A stretch of DNA of 64,000 nucleotides, from positions 41,549,172 to 41,613,171 of the forward strand of contig NC_058339.1 in NCBI RefSeq assembly GCF_905475395.1. Direction: 5' to 3'. Position 1 is the stretch's first letter. The number at the start of each line of letters is the position of its first letter. A program made the translations under genes and the position numbers. This document shows, piece after piece, positions 48,023 through 60,140 of the stretch. This DNA comes from Chrysoperla carnea (taxonomy: Eukaryota > Arthropoda > Insecta > Neuroptera > Chrysopidae). The notes below the pieces were generated by a model. That model worked only from the letters and a program-made list of their open reading frames with translations, had not been told where the DNA came from and did no database searches.

Positions 48023-48283
48023 AATAGGCTCGCAAAAATTGTTATAACTTTATTGTGTGTCATAAACTTTCTTGTATGTCTCTTTATCCAAGTCCACATT
48101 GCTCATAGAGGAGGAAGCGAGACGGATATACGGCTCTTCTACCTATCTCAGTTTATCTAATAGTAATAAGATACGTAGAAACAAAATGTTGTCTCTCTGT
48201 CTTACTCGTATATTAGGTTGTCACTGTCTTACTCGTATGTCAAGTTAGGAGGGACTTATGTATGCCACGTTTGCCCATGCCTG
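48023..48283 (-). mobile_element. hAT-type MITE, copy 3, left end decayed
   Basis: It is inverted relative to the other two and ends TTTGCCCATGCCTG at 48283. The other terminus is deleted or eroded. The shared core (GGAAGCGAGACGG, TGTCTCTTTATCCAAGTCC) is clear. Confidence 0.7.
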
Positions 48284-49070
48284 TTGATATGATGGTTGAT
48301 TTAAGGGCTAACATAAGAGACGAACATACGTTCAACTTAAGGGAACCACTGTTTTAAATTCACTGATCGTTACATATATACAAACACAAAAATTATTATA
48401 TTTTGTATATGTGTACATTTACATCTGCATATAAAGTTCTCGTAGTCTGAAGTACCTGCGGGTCTATAGGCCGCCTGGATCCTGTCACATATACACATAC
48501 ACATACTACAAAGAATTTTTTTGTTATATTTGTTGAAAAAAAAAATGGCCTGGGAATGTAATTCTAAACGAGTATAGTTTTAATATATAATATTGTTCGC
48601 CTATATACAACACATTCAGTTTTGTAAAAAGTGGTTAAAATAGACCTTTTTTTTACATGTGTTAGGTTAAATATACACATACTCGTATATTATAAATTGT
48701 TGTGGGACCCTGTATGGTATATATCGCCCCTTAAAATGCACTTACTACATCCACCTACTACAAAGAACTTTGATTTTAGAAAATATAAAAAAATACATAA
48801 ATTTTTTTTTTTAATAATAAATCTTTGATAAGAGACCATATGCGTTTTTATTATAATTTTAATTTATGCCCAAATATATCATATATCGAAATATTATGGA
48901 GATAGAAATCGCAACAACATATTACATCGGGTGTGGTTAAATTTTGTAAAATGTTAACATAAAAGTCTGGTGTAAATATCAACAAAGGATCTTTCACAAT
49001 TCATACAGGATTTGTATTTCGATCTAATTTTTTCAATCAAAACATAATTTAGTAGGACAAAGTAGTCTAT
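48284..49070. other. AT-rich stretch, nothing firm
   Basis: TACTACAAAGAA occurs twice (near 48504 and 48757) with similar flanks, perhaps a small duplicated repeat. Confidence 0.4.
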
Positions 49071-49590
49071 AATGATCCCTCAGGGTAAAATAATCCCTCG
49101 TTTTTTTCAGTAAAACTTCAAAACCTTCTAGTATATTTATCGATAGATGGTTTCCGCGCGATCAAATTAATCGTTCAACAAAGACTTATGGTGATGTTTA
49201 ATATAATTTGTGTTTCGTAGTAAAAATAATAATTTTACTGCTTATGATTTATGGTAAGACCAATTTCAACGTAAAATTTCTTTTTTTGTATTGGTTTTTG
49301 TCGACTGACTGTTTTTACTATTGGCTTTTGTTGACTTTTAATAATATTATAACACATTTTCATAAGCGGATAATAAATTTTAAGGTCAGTTTTTTTACTA
49401 AATTCAAATATATCTTACGGGAAAAATGATCCCTTTTATATAGGCTAAAATAATCCCTATTTTGTGTGTAAAATTATAATAGATAAAATGATCCCTCATC
49501 ATGTAACGGATCTTGAATGTGTTGATTTAATGCAATGGGATCATTTTACCCCTATCCTTACAAGGTCAGTCAAAACGATCCCTTTTGAGA
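49071..49590. repeat. GATCCC-rich repeat with inverted ends
   Basis: GGGTAAAATAATCCC at 49083-49097 is inverted at 49537-49551 with one mismatch. Variants of AAAATGATCCCT occur about seven times across the block. A 73-codon frame inside is AT-rich and unrecognised. Confidence 0.45.
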
Positions 49591-50379
49591 AATATTGAAT
49601 GGTTCTAAAAATTTGTAGAGATCAACAGAAATTTACATATCAATATTGTAATATTTGAATAAAAACTTTGAAAATATTTCGACGTTGTACATATGTCAAA
49701 TAAATTACATTTTTTCTTAACGAGATTTTTAAAGCCGGAAAATGGACGGATTTCAATGCATTTCTGTACCTGTCTGTATATGTGGCAGTATATTTATAAG
49801 ATTTAAATCCTTGAGAACTTGGAACATAAGGCGGCATAATAGATCTATTCCAAAGTATGAAGAGTTATTTGTTCAACAGAATGAATTTTGATTCAGAATA
49901 AATTAGAAACGAAATTCCGCCTTGATACTATAATATCTGTCTCCATATCATACCAGCATTGTAGTAAACGCCATACATTTTTTACCGTGTAGTAAGTCAT
50001 CTTAGTTAGTAAAATGCAACCTTGAAGGCAATCTTATATGCAATCTATGCAGCAGACTGACTGTGCAGGCTACTATATTTGATTGTTATTTAGACGTTGA
50101 ACTAAAATTATTTATCTATTTCTACCACTATCGTACAAACAAAAATATTAGATATTATTAATATTGGGTATGTTTATTAAATGTATTTTAGTTTAGATAA
50201 GATTAAATTTATAAGCTAGCTCTAAGAAATATTAATTATGAAATATTTTTGTTTAAATAATTAAACTTACTGAATATCAATTAATTATATATGTACAATA
50301 CATGCATATATGCATATAATTGTATTTAAAATCACTTACAATTGTATTATGTTATACAGTGAAACCTCTGCATTACTGT
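49591..50379. other. AT-rich stretch, nothing recognised
   Basis: A 65-codon minus frame at 49640 has no domain. Confidence 0.45.
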
Positions 50380-50880
50380 ACTTTTTCTGTTTTAATAAAC
50401 AGAAACAAGCTTTTATCAATCTTAAAAGCAGCGGATTTATTGACAGTAGAGACGTCGTCTCAAATGACCTTTTCAGCTGAGTCTGTCATTCCTATAGCAA
50501 GATTCTCCGTAATTTACCAAATCAAGGAGTGGCTACGATAATCCCATCATGAATATTAGCACTTTGCGAAAGGCATCAGATAGTCCAAGCTGTGCATAAC
50601 CACCATAGGCCATTCGATTGTGCTCGGTTGAAACTCACTGTCGATTGAACTAATTTCTTCATGGCTTGGAGATCTTTAATGAACCCACTTGTAATATCTG
50701 TATAAAGGGTGATGAAACCTTCATACATGTTATTTGCACCTACAGAAACCTTCCCAAATCTGGTATAGAATGTTTGGGTCTAAGACCTTGGACCCATCAA
50801 CCCTATGAACAATCTCAGCGGAAAAACTGTGCTACGCTTTCTGTGCGACGCTTGTATTCGACAGAATCCTATAACTAAAT
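50380..50880 (+). pseudogene. LINE remnant, C-terminal zinc region
   Basis: Around 50680-50770 the + strand reads EPTCNICIKGDETFIHVICT, a CX2C...HX3C site like those at the C-terminus of I/jockey-type LINE polyproteins, followed by a leucine/glycine segment (ECLGLRPW). Upstream sequence shows related short blocks in shifting frames, so the fragment carries frameshifts. It lacks the reverse transcriptase. Confidence 0.5.
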
Positions 50881-50966
50881 TTGCTTAAAATATTATCTCT
50901 TACCCGAAGAAGTCTCGCCTTCGAGTGACAGATTAGGACGCCTAGAAATCTATTTGAGGTAACCCT

Positions 50967-51250
50967 CTTTTTATACCATGTATTTGAAATATATTAAGTT
51001 TAGTCCCAAGTTTGTAAAGCGTGAAAATATTGATGCTACCAACAAAAAGTGTTCATGAAATCACCTAATTAGTCCTTTTTCGGTTGTCTGTATGTATTAT
51101 ATGGGAATATCAGTTATATGTGTGTGGCTTTATAAGAGTAGATATCTTTCTTTATTTACGTGTCGTAAAAAACAAACTATTGGATCATCAACACTGTCAA
51201 TACATGGTATTTCAACAATTAACTCGGTCAATGGTTTGTTTTCACTTGTT
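50967..51250 (-). mobile_element. R1 dispersed repeat, copy E, internally deleted
   Basis: Inverted copy with both ends but missing the central 250 or so bases, including most of the GACAGAC tract. Confidence 0.7.
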
Positions 51251-51794
51251 AATACCATTATTACTTACTCTTAAAATTGTTTTAAAAATTATTTTTTTGG
51301 GCATTTTTCAGGAGCAAAGGTTCTTAATTTTATACCTTCTCTTCTATTAAAAAAATTTTAGGAGGTGGAATGATTAGTAATTAAAAATAACTTAAAACAT
51401 AAAAATGATCAGCTATAATTATAAATAAAAGAGTAATAAAGTTAGTACCCAAATAAATGCTGTTAAATATACATAATATGTTAATGTTAATTGTAAATAT
51501 TTTATTTATAATGAATGTGTCCTTATGGAATTTATTTTAATTGATAATAAATCTTGTTGAAACTAGATTGCGTTCTTCTTTGAATTTAAAGATGTTATAT
51601 TATATATTATTATTAATAAATGTTCATACTCTACTACTCATAATTTATTTAATTGATTTTAATATTTTATACTTTTCATTAAATGCATTTTAAGAACCTT
51701 CCAGATCAATTTTATACCATTTTAATCAACTTCAAAAAGAAGAAACAAAAAATCAATTATAATATTCAATTTTAATGAAATTAAAATTAACTCC

Positions 51795-52345
51795 AACAAG
51801 TGAAAACAAACAATTGACTGAGTTAACTGTTGAAATACCATGCATAGACATTGTTGATTAATCTATCACATTACACATACATACATGTCACACATACATA
51901 ACTGATATTCCCATATAACACATACTATACAATTTACGCCTAATTTTCGCCCTCACAGGTAAACAGTGATGTTTACGAAAAAATGTTTCAAACAACATTT
52001 TTTTATAAGGAACATTTTTTACATTTAAACTTTTGTTCTATCTCTAACGGTTTACAAGATGGATCCTACGGACCCAAGACCCAATTGACTTATGTTGCTC
52101 ATTTACGAACTCAACCTCACTTTTTACGTCCTGAGTACGCTGTAAAAATTTCATCTTGATATCTTTTTTCTTTTTGAGTTATCGTGTTGACAGACAGACA
52201 ACCGAAAATGAACTATAATTAGATGATTTTAAAAACACCTATACCAAAATTTTGTTCATAGCATCAATATTTTTAATCGTTACAAGCTTGGAACTTAACT
52301 TAGTATACCTAGCATATTACATATACACAATATACATGGTATAAA
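51795..52345 (+). mobile_element. R1 dispersed repeat, copy F, full length
   Basis: The longest copy (551 bp), showing both ends, AACAAGTGAAAAC and ATACATGGTATAAAAA. It is the best reference for the family. Confidence 0.75.
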
Positions 52346-52693
52346 AATTTTATTTAAGCAATTTGATTGAAAACTACATCCCAATAACATTTTCAGATTC
52401 CTTTAAATATAATTTTTTTGATTTACAGATTGAATGTGTCGTCTTTAAAATACTTACTCATTCAAATACTGTGACTGTTATACTTATAACGCATCTGTTT
52501 AATAAAAACTAATTTATTTTACCAAGTAAGGGTTAATTAGTTAATTATTATTTATAAAATGTATGACACATAAAAAATCAATAAAATTTATTTTTTTATT
52601 GATCTATAATTATTAATATCAGTTCGATCATGTTCGTATAGTTTTTGGACAAAATATCTTTTTTTGGAGAAACTTTATTATTTATCCCAACAG

Positions 52694-54101
52694 CAGTGGC
52701 GGATTTACCAGCAGGCTGAGTAGGCTGGAGCCTAGGGCGGCAAATTTTAAGGGGCGGCAAATTTAGTTCATAAATTTTTTATTTCGATTGACAAAATTTA
52801 GAAAAAATTTTAATACACACACAAAATACGAATTTCAAAAATTATAGAGGAATTAAAATATTCAACAAAAACCGAAATATAGTCCTATATACAGTGCTAA
52901 ATAATAAATATCTCAAAATCTCTGCATAAACAATTGCTAAACGCTTTTGATTATAATGTAATGATCATGAATTTTTAGAATATCGCAATAGCGATTCCAT
53001 ATTATAGTCGAAATTTAGTTATTTTTACATATTTTCTTCACTGATAATTACTATAATTTTTTCTCCGTGTACCTAATAATTATGAGATCTCCTTACACAA
53101 TTCAATCTTGATACAATATCGATGGTCTAATCATGATTGCTGCAGCAAGTTTGCAAATTGTCAAATTCTATTCCAGAAAGTTATTTCTTTATGCGTAAAA
53201 AATACTGACTAATTTTTATTAAATAAAAAACTAGTTCGAATCTTATAGAGATTCAGAATAAGTATAGTCTTTTTGTTTAAATCAATCGAATAACTGATAT
53301 TTGAACGATTGCAACATGACAATAAAAAAATTCCCTCTACTAAATATGAAGTTAGACAATTTGCGGATTAGAAAATGGATACATTTTATTAGTTAATTAT
53401 TTTATTTGTAGTAAGAAAAAGTTTGGAAAATCCAAATGATCATGCCTTAAGCGCTTATGTCGTACACGAATTATTTAAATTGAATGTTTACATTTGTTAA
53501 CTTTTTCACAAAGCCAACTTTTTTAGAAAATACAAATAATTTTTATGAGCTCAGCGATTATTTTTCTTTTTGATAAGTTGCTTTTTAAATAATATACATG
53601 TACATCGTATTTGTTAGACACGGTTTAATGTGAGAAAACATCGGATTTAGATTTTTAGGCAAGAGTCGAGCATACCTACGCGCTTCGCGCCTAAGGCATG
53701 CAATTGTGTTGTTTTGTAACTGTAAGTGTAATAATAAATATTTATCAACGTTCGCCAAATCTAGATTTTTTGTGTAAGCTTTATTCCTATTACATAAGTA
53801 TTGTATAGTTTTAACACATACCTTAACTTACTTTAAAATTGGTACATGTTTGAGATATTTTTTGCATAAAATATTGTTTTTTGATAATTCTTTGCTGTAA
53901 AAATAATCAAGGATCTAACACGGTACCATAGTTCTCGATGATACTAACCATACGGGAAAAGTTGATGTAATGAGGATAATGGAGCACAAATCATAAATTT
54001 TATTGATAGATAATTGATATGATTGTGAACTAAGATATCAAAATTTAGAGGCGGCAAAACTTGAATAGCCTACGGGCGGCAAATCTCTAAATCCGCCACT
54101 G
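52694..54101. mobile_element. non-autonomous hAT element, 1.4 kb
   Basis: The termini are CAGTGGCGGATTTA and its exact inverse. CCCAACAG lies on both sides (52686-52693 and 54102-54109), an 8-bp target duplication as in hAT elements. GGGCGGCAAAT motifs repeat just inside both ends, as subterminal binding sites do. No reading frame of 60 codons or more exists inside, so it needs a transposase from elsewhere. Confidence 0.88.
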
Positions 54102-54109
54102 CCCAACAG

Positions 54110-57100
54110 GGAATATTCATGTTTAAATTTGGTTCAAATATTTTTTTTTTCTGTAACTTTATTGGCTGGACAATTCAACTAAATCATTATTTTAGCAATT
54201 GATATCTTTAATTACTTAAAATTAATTAATAAAAGTACAAATTCAGTGAGAGAAATTCAAAATTTCTAAAACGGAAATTCAAATTTTAAAACGGGCATAA
54301 CGTTATAGTATTGGCTTGTCAAATTCGTTGATATACTATATGGTGTTGATTACTTATATTGTGTATGGTATTACATTGAGTTATATTATATTCTACGACT
54401 TTTTATTAGAAAAATTAGAAATAACGAGTGTAAATTCTGTGTTGTAAATTCATTTTTATAAAGTGTAAATAATACATTGAACTGTCACCAATTGACAGGT
54501 CACATATTAATACGTCATCAACAGAGAGCGCCAAAAGACTGCGTTTAAGCATCTCAAAATTATTATGTATTTTAAATGTTTTTTTTTTTTTTACATTTAA
54601 TTAACGCATTTTTAAACAGTATTTATATTTTTTACTATGTAATAACGGTGTAAACAATGAATTAAAAATATAACAAAAATACATGAATATTCCTTATTCA
54701 GATATCCCAATTTCTCTGTTACTGCCATATTCAGAGTTATGTCATCTTTTCGAACAAACCTGATAAAACAAGATAAATATTAAATTTACGTCGCCAAATA
54801 TATTAAAATTTATAAACAAATCCTGTTTATCGATTAATACTACAATACAGATTAAAAACTAAAAACTCAATTATCATAAAAATATTAAAGCACATTTATT
54901 ACCGTAGACTATCATTAAACAACTTTAGATCAAACAACAGTGTTAATATGAAATCAAGAAATTACCCACGCAAAATTCTTGCAAAAAAGAAGTTACATTA
55001 ACTATTACTTGACACAAAATAATTATGTAAAGGTCTATCTACGCCAGCAAATCATTTTATTGAGATATTTGAATCATTATGAAAGCCTTTGTAGTCTTTT
55101 TTGAAAGAAAATAAGGCTAATAAGGTGTTCGTAAGTTTTTGGTGATTTGAACGAAAACCGCCCGTAGTGTTTCGAAAGCATATAACACGGCTTATTTGAC
55201 CGGAATCAGTTTTTTAAGTTATTGGAAATTAATTTATATTTTTTTGAAACGCCTGGGAAATAATGAAATGTTTACGATATATATAGTTATAATGTTTTTA
55301 ATAGAAACACATAAATATTAATTACTAATTATTCAAATTCAAGAACTTGGAATGGTTCGATTATCGAATCTTATTGAATTAATTTTGTATCTTATTTATA
55401 ATTCAAATGACTTCCGATAAGTGTAGGTTGGTCTATACGTTATCTATACGTAATTTATTGTGAGAAAATTTTTCTTTGCTAGGAAAAAAATCACCATCAA
55501 AAAAATAAAAAGTGCATTAAACTCTCAACAAAATTAAAAGACATTTCCATATTTAAATCTTAAATTATTTCCCATACTTCTTATCTTTATTAAAATTATA
55601 TTTAAAACAATTAAGATAAATAATAAAAATAATAATATTATACTTATGTATACAGAATGTCAACCTAAATAAAATGTTACTTTTTTATGGTACCCCTGTG
55701 ATATTGTTCGGAAAATTATTACAAAATAAAAAATGACTCAACATTTTCAATATTTTTCCAAAAACATTAGTACAGTCAAAATTGGTTATAACGAAACTGT
55801 AAGGACCAAAAAATTTGGTCATTATAATCGAAACATATAATTTTATTTAAATATCGAAGTATGTGTATGTTGCTAAAACCGATAAAGTAGTTAATAAGGT
55901 ACAAAATAAAGCTATTAAGGCTTTAAATAAAATTTATAAGATTCAAAATAAGAGTTACGATGTTGTCTTTTTTTACTGAAAAACTATACCGTTTGAAAGC
56001 CATTCTGATGTATAAAACAAAGAGGGACTGTACTGTGTGTGACGCCCGCTGTATCGTATGTGTACAACTCCAAGTGATGAGACTTGGCAAAAAGATTCTA
56101 GAGAATTGTCTATTAAACAGCTAACTGTTTCTGTCATGATTTTAAATGAAATCTTTTTACTGAACCACCCTGTATATTGGGATCTATAACTATATGAAAT
56201 ATTTTATTTATTGAGCTCCAATAAAATCAGGTTTTTACTTCCATATACAGATTACACAGTAAAACGTTTTAAATTATACATTTTTAATTACCTATATGTT
56301 CATTTTCTCAAGTGCAAAATCTACCAACAAAATATAGTATAAAGTAAAATCTACGTACGGAAAATGCAAAATTTGAGTAAGAGATACCCTAACACTTTCG
56401 TCATTTATAGGAATATCGATTTAAAAATTTGCACAGCCATACAGAAAGATGGGTCACATTTTTAAGATATTTTTTAAGTTATAATTTTAAGATTAATATT
56501 ATGGCTAAGTTGACAAATCAAGAATATACCGTAGTTCACTTGATTTACGGATATTGTGACGGAAATACAAGAGCGTCAGTGAAGGAATATCAGCGGCGTT
56601 TTGCGACGAATAAGCTATTCTTAACATGGTCGAAAATAATCCTTTTAATAGTATAACTAGTAATTAACTTTACTTTAGTTATTAAACTACTTTACTCAAC
56701 AATGTCTTTGCTTTTTTGGTTAAATTCAATAGTGTCAATAACTCCTTAACTATTGCGTTTTGGACCAAAGTATAAAAGACAGTTTCCACTTAAAATTATC
56801 CAAAGAACGCCTTCTTAAGCTATGTACATCGAGTCATGAGACACCTTGTATAAAATTTTGAATATTAGAAGTTCGCGAACGCGAATATTGGTCACATCAC
56901 TAGTACCTACACATTACCACACAGGAGTTTGTCATTTAGTGAAAACTAATAAAGGGTTCATTCCCTATCAAGATCCGTGAGATTTGACCTGAAAATGTTA
57001 CCATTTATGAAACACATTCATATGGAATTATTTGGTGACATTATTTGCCAAACTCGTCGTCATATACTCCACAAAATGAAGTCCTGCTATCATATGGTCT

Positions 57101-57350
57101 ACTAAAATCGAAGATTATTAAATGAATTATTACTAATCGTAGGTTTTTAAGATTTTCCCAGAATTACGTTTTTGTAATTATTTAGGCATGGCAATATTCT
57201 CACGTTTTCGATGTTTAAAAATAACAAACTATTCATTAAACTGCTCCCTTTAAGTATGGTAATATAAATCTCTATATGGAAGTTGTGTGGCGTGAATCAG
57301 ATATTTTAATATAAAAGAAATATAAAAATTTTTTCACATAAAGCAAAAAT
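54110..57350. other. AT-rich stretch, no gene assigned
   Basis: Holds the pogo-like fragment at 55772. A 75-codon frame at 56429-56656 is unrecognised. Confidence 0.4.
55772..55850. repeat. pogo/Tigger-like MITE fragment
   Basis: It starts ACAGTCAAAATTGGTTATAACG and contains the inverse TTTGGTCATTATAATCGAAA. It is similar to 8310-8478. No TA duplication was established. Confidence 0.4.
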
Positions 57351-57566
57351 ATGTATATAAAAGATGTTTTAAATATTATAAAAGAAGCAACAACAAGAGA
57401 GCCAAAGCCAGTCAATGTGACTGCTAAGAAGAGAAAAAGAAGAGGGTTCATACACTTCTTACGACCTAGCGACTTAATACAACAAGAATATAAAAAGTCG
57501 TGGGTGGACACACAAGACCTATTTCATATATTTATTATATACATGTATTTATATTGCACACCTTAA
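57351..57566 (+). CDS. coding-like 71-codon reading frame, unrecognised
   Basis: I do not recognise this. The middle part (about 57395-57520) has amino-acid composition unlike the surrounding AT-rich frames: a basic cluster (KKRKRR) followed by GFIHFLRPSDLIQQEY. Codon usage there is mixed rather than homopolymeric. The frame starts at an ATG and ends in low-complexity sequence, and no good flanking splice sites are evident. On the opposite strand the same block reads as a pyrimidine tract ending in TTAG, so it may instead be non-coding. It could be an old transposon fragment. Confidence 0.18.
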   Translation: MYIKDVLNIIKEATTREPKPVNVTAKKRKRRGFIHFLRPSDLIQQEYKKSWVDTQDLFHIFIIYMYLYCTP

Positions 57567-57660
57567 AAACAAGTAAAGTAATCTGCGTCAATTTGCTAAA
57601 ACGACTTGTTTCTTTTTTTTTATCAATAAAAAATAATATTAGATAAATAATTATTTTTAC

Positions 57661-57790
57661 CTCTTTCTTCGATACTGATATCTTCTTTAAAATTATGACC
57701 TGGTGGACCTAAAGTCACTGACGAATAAGTAACGTCGAGTAATATTATTAAGACAATAACTGTCTTAAATATAATTGTTGATTCAGCCAT
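57661..57790 (-). CDS. possible first coding exon of a secreted or membrane protein
   Basis: I do not recognise the family. The minus strand from an ATG at 57790 reads 43 codons plus one base to a plausible donor (AGAG|GTAAAA, cut between 57661 and 57660). Without splicing the frame stops after about 55 residues. The N-terminus looks like a signal peptide: MAES, a hydrophobic core (VIVLIILL), then a small-residue cleavage-like stretch (TYSS) before polar SVTLGPPGHNF and an acidic end. It stands divergently to CTCF, about 2.2 kb away. If spliced, the next exon is far to the left, since none is evident nearby. Support is compositional only, and the donor lacks G at +5. Confidence 0.4.
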
Positions 57791-59989
57791 GTCAATAATA
57801 AGATATTATAAAATAATAAATAATAAAACATTAAACATTGTTAAAACAAAAAACGCACTTAATCCACTAATAAAAACAAACACTTTAAAAACTCTTAGAA
57901 AAACAAAGCACTTATAGGTACTGTAAATCAAGAAAACTAGTTAAATTGTTAATAATTCAGTTCAATACAACTTTTTTTTTATAATATAAATAATATACTT
58001 AAACGATATCCTGTCTTGGCTTATTGAGGTAAGAAACTCACAACATCTTAACAAATGAACTAAAGAACTTTTGCACAAAATAACACAAATTGAAAATAAT
58101 ATAATATTGTTATCACACAAATTTTCGATAATAGGCGCGATTGGATATTTAAAAAATGAACACACACTTAATATTTTGGTGAGATTTAATTAAACTGTTT
58201 TTTAAATGACAGCACCTGTTGCTTGAGGCGTTTAGGGCAACCGTGCCTTCACGCGCACTTAAAATGCTACCACATTACACATGGAATGTCTAATATGAAT
58301 TAACAAAAAAGCAACAACCAAGTCTCTCAGCAATAACAAAACAGTGGTTTTAGTTTACTGTTACGAATTGTATGTTCGTATCAATGATTCGGTTATGTTC
58401 GGCTTTTACTTAAATACTTATATTGCAATTTGATTCGCTACTTTACTAGCTTCATTCCCTTTAAGTCAAATCAACTTAAGAATGATCTCTTCTTGTACCA
58501 TTTTTATGTTTACTCAGCATCTTTTGTTTTTGTAACAAAATGGTAATCGAAAACAAAAATAATAATTTTTATTACGTTATGGTTTTCTTTATCACTTACA
58601 AACATCTTCAATTACGATGATAATGTTTGTAATATGAACTTCGAATTTATTATAAATCTGCAATTTTTTATTATTGCAAATTACAACAAACAGTTACAGG
58701 ATGTTTCAGAAAATATATATATATATAAAAATCTTGAAAATAAAAATTAAAGTTCCTTTTTTTATGTACATTTTTTTTAAAACTTAATACATTGTGATAA
58801 CTTCGAATCTTGTAATCGAAAAAATAAAGATAATTTATTTTACGCTTCAAATGTGTTTCTGTTAAAAAAAAATTATTGAAGTCTTTTTTGAGAAAAAATA
58901 AGATATTCCTGAAAGTTGGCATATATTTATTAAAAGGTTAAAGTAGGTATTAAAATCGAGATATTTACGAGAAATTTCGAATAATTTCTTGTTTGATCCT
59001 CGCTTTTATTTGAACTTGAAAGCTCACATACTAACTGAGCTTATAATTGAAATTTGAATGATTTAGGTCTTTACGTCCGGGATCAATTTACATAGCAATG
59101 GTATTTTTGGAAGTCTCAAAATGTAAAAATTTTTTTAACACTTATCATCGAATTTTTTGATGTAGTTAAAATGTCATACGCACGCACAGGGGAGTTTCAA
59201 AATAATAAAGCCATCAAACCACCTTTTTTAGGGAGAGTTAAAAATTTGCTTTTATAAATTATATTTTAACAGTTTTATACCGGGGGTGTATTTGTTCATG
59301 AATAAGTGTATTCATTAAAAAATTTTACCCATTCTCACCTTCCTGTGACTTAATTTCAAAAACTTTTATAGAATATAATAGATACATTGATGAATTCTAA
59401 ATAAAATTTTTGCACTTTATTCCGAACATCCGGTATGCTATGATTACAATAGTATAGAAAAGTTTATTTTTATATTAACTAAAAGAAGCTCAATTAACAA
59501 ACTTTACCTTTTTTAATTATGATAAATATTTGTTTTAAAACTGATTCTTAGGACTCAGACGTTTTTGTTTAAATACGTAATTGAATACTTACCATATGAA
59601 GAAATTTTCGAAATTAAGTTATGAATATATAATTTCAATTACTAATAAAAATTAAAGCATTCCATTCGTTCTAGTAATTTTTAACTTTACATAAAGTACT
59701 GTAATTATAAATATTTACAAAAATCATACTTTTAAATTTTAACGGTATAGAATATGGAAGTTTTTATATTATTCTATGGAATTTTAAAAAAGCGCGCTAT
59801 AAAGTAAAAAATATTTATGTTTGCTTAATTTTCACTCAAAAATAAATGTTTTATGGGAAAATTAGTGGAAACTATTATCATAAAAAATACTTTATCAGCT
59901 ATGTATAAAGCTTAAAATGCATTAAATTTTCAATTAGTTTAAAATGATTATAATTATTTGCAAAATAAGAGTAGAAGTCTATGAATTGA
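57791..59989. other. intergenic region between the minus-strand exon candidate and CTCF
   Basis: It would hold the 5' region of the minus-strand gene, if real, and upstream sequence of CTCF. A GC-richer block at 58200-58270 (GGGCAACCGTGCCTTCACGCG) is the most promoter-like part. No repeat is recognised. Confidence 0.35.
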
Positions 59990-60080
59990 CCCGATTCAAA
60001 ATAAAAGCTGCGCAAAAAGTTGCGCGCGATAATAGAGTCGCCAGTGAACACGAACGCTGGCCTCGCCATCTCTGATTTAC
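59990..60080 (+). promoter_or_regulatory. presumed CTCF promoter region
   Basis: This CpG-containing patch in AT-rich surroundings directly precedes the presumed first exon. It holds the palindromic GCGCAAAAAGTTGCGC near 60011 and repeated GTCGCCA motifs. On the minus strand AGATGGC (60071 down to 60065) fits the AGRKGGC core of CTCF sites. No TATA box is evident at a fixed distance. The promoter role is inferred from position only. Confidence 0.35.
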
Positions 60081-60140
60081 CAATATAGTCGCCATTACTA
60101 ATGAAAAAACGCCCTCATCAGGAGCATTCTGGAGTTACAG
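60000..60140 (+). other. CTCF: probable 5' UTR exon of CTCF with short uORF
   Basis: A locally GC-richer block ends in a strong donor (TTACAG|GTAAGA, cut after 60140). A matching acceptor (ACTTACAG, ending at 60999) lies 45 bases before the CTCF ATG, so this is probably the first, non-coding exon. The 5' boundary is a guess. An ATG at 60101 opens a reading frame that crosses the predicted junction and stops at 61020-61022, about 20 codons, out of frame with the main ATG, so it would be an upstream ORF. No transcript evidence is available. Confidence 0.6.

Noticed and set aside
49800..52700. CRISPR or other prokaryotic defence system
   Set aside because: Repeats are transposon families in eukaryotic DNA with spliceosomal introns; no regular repeat-spacer pattern.
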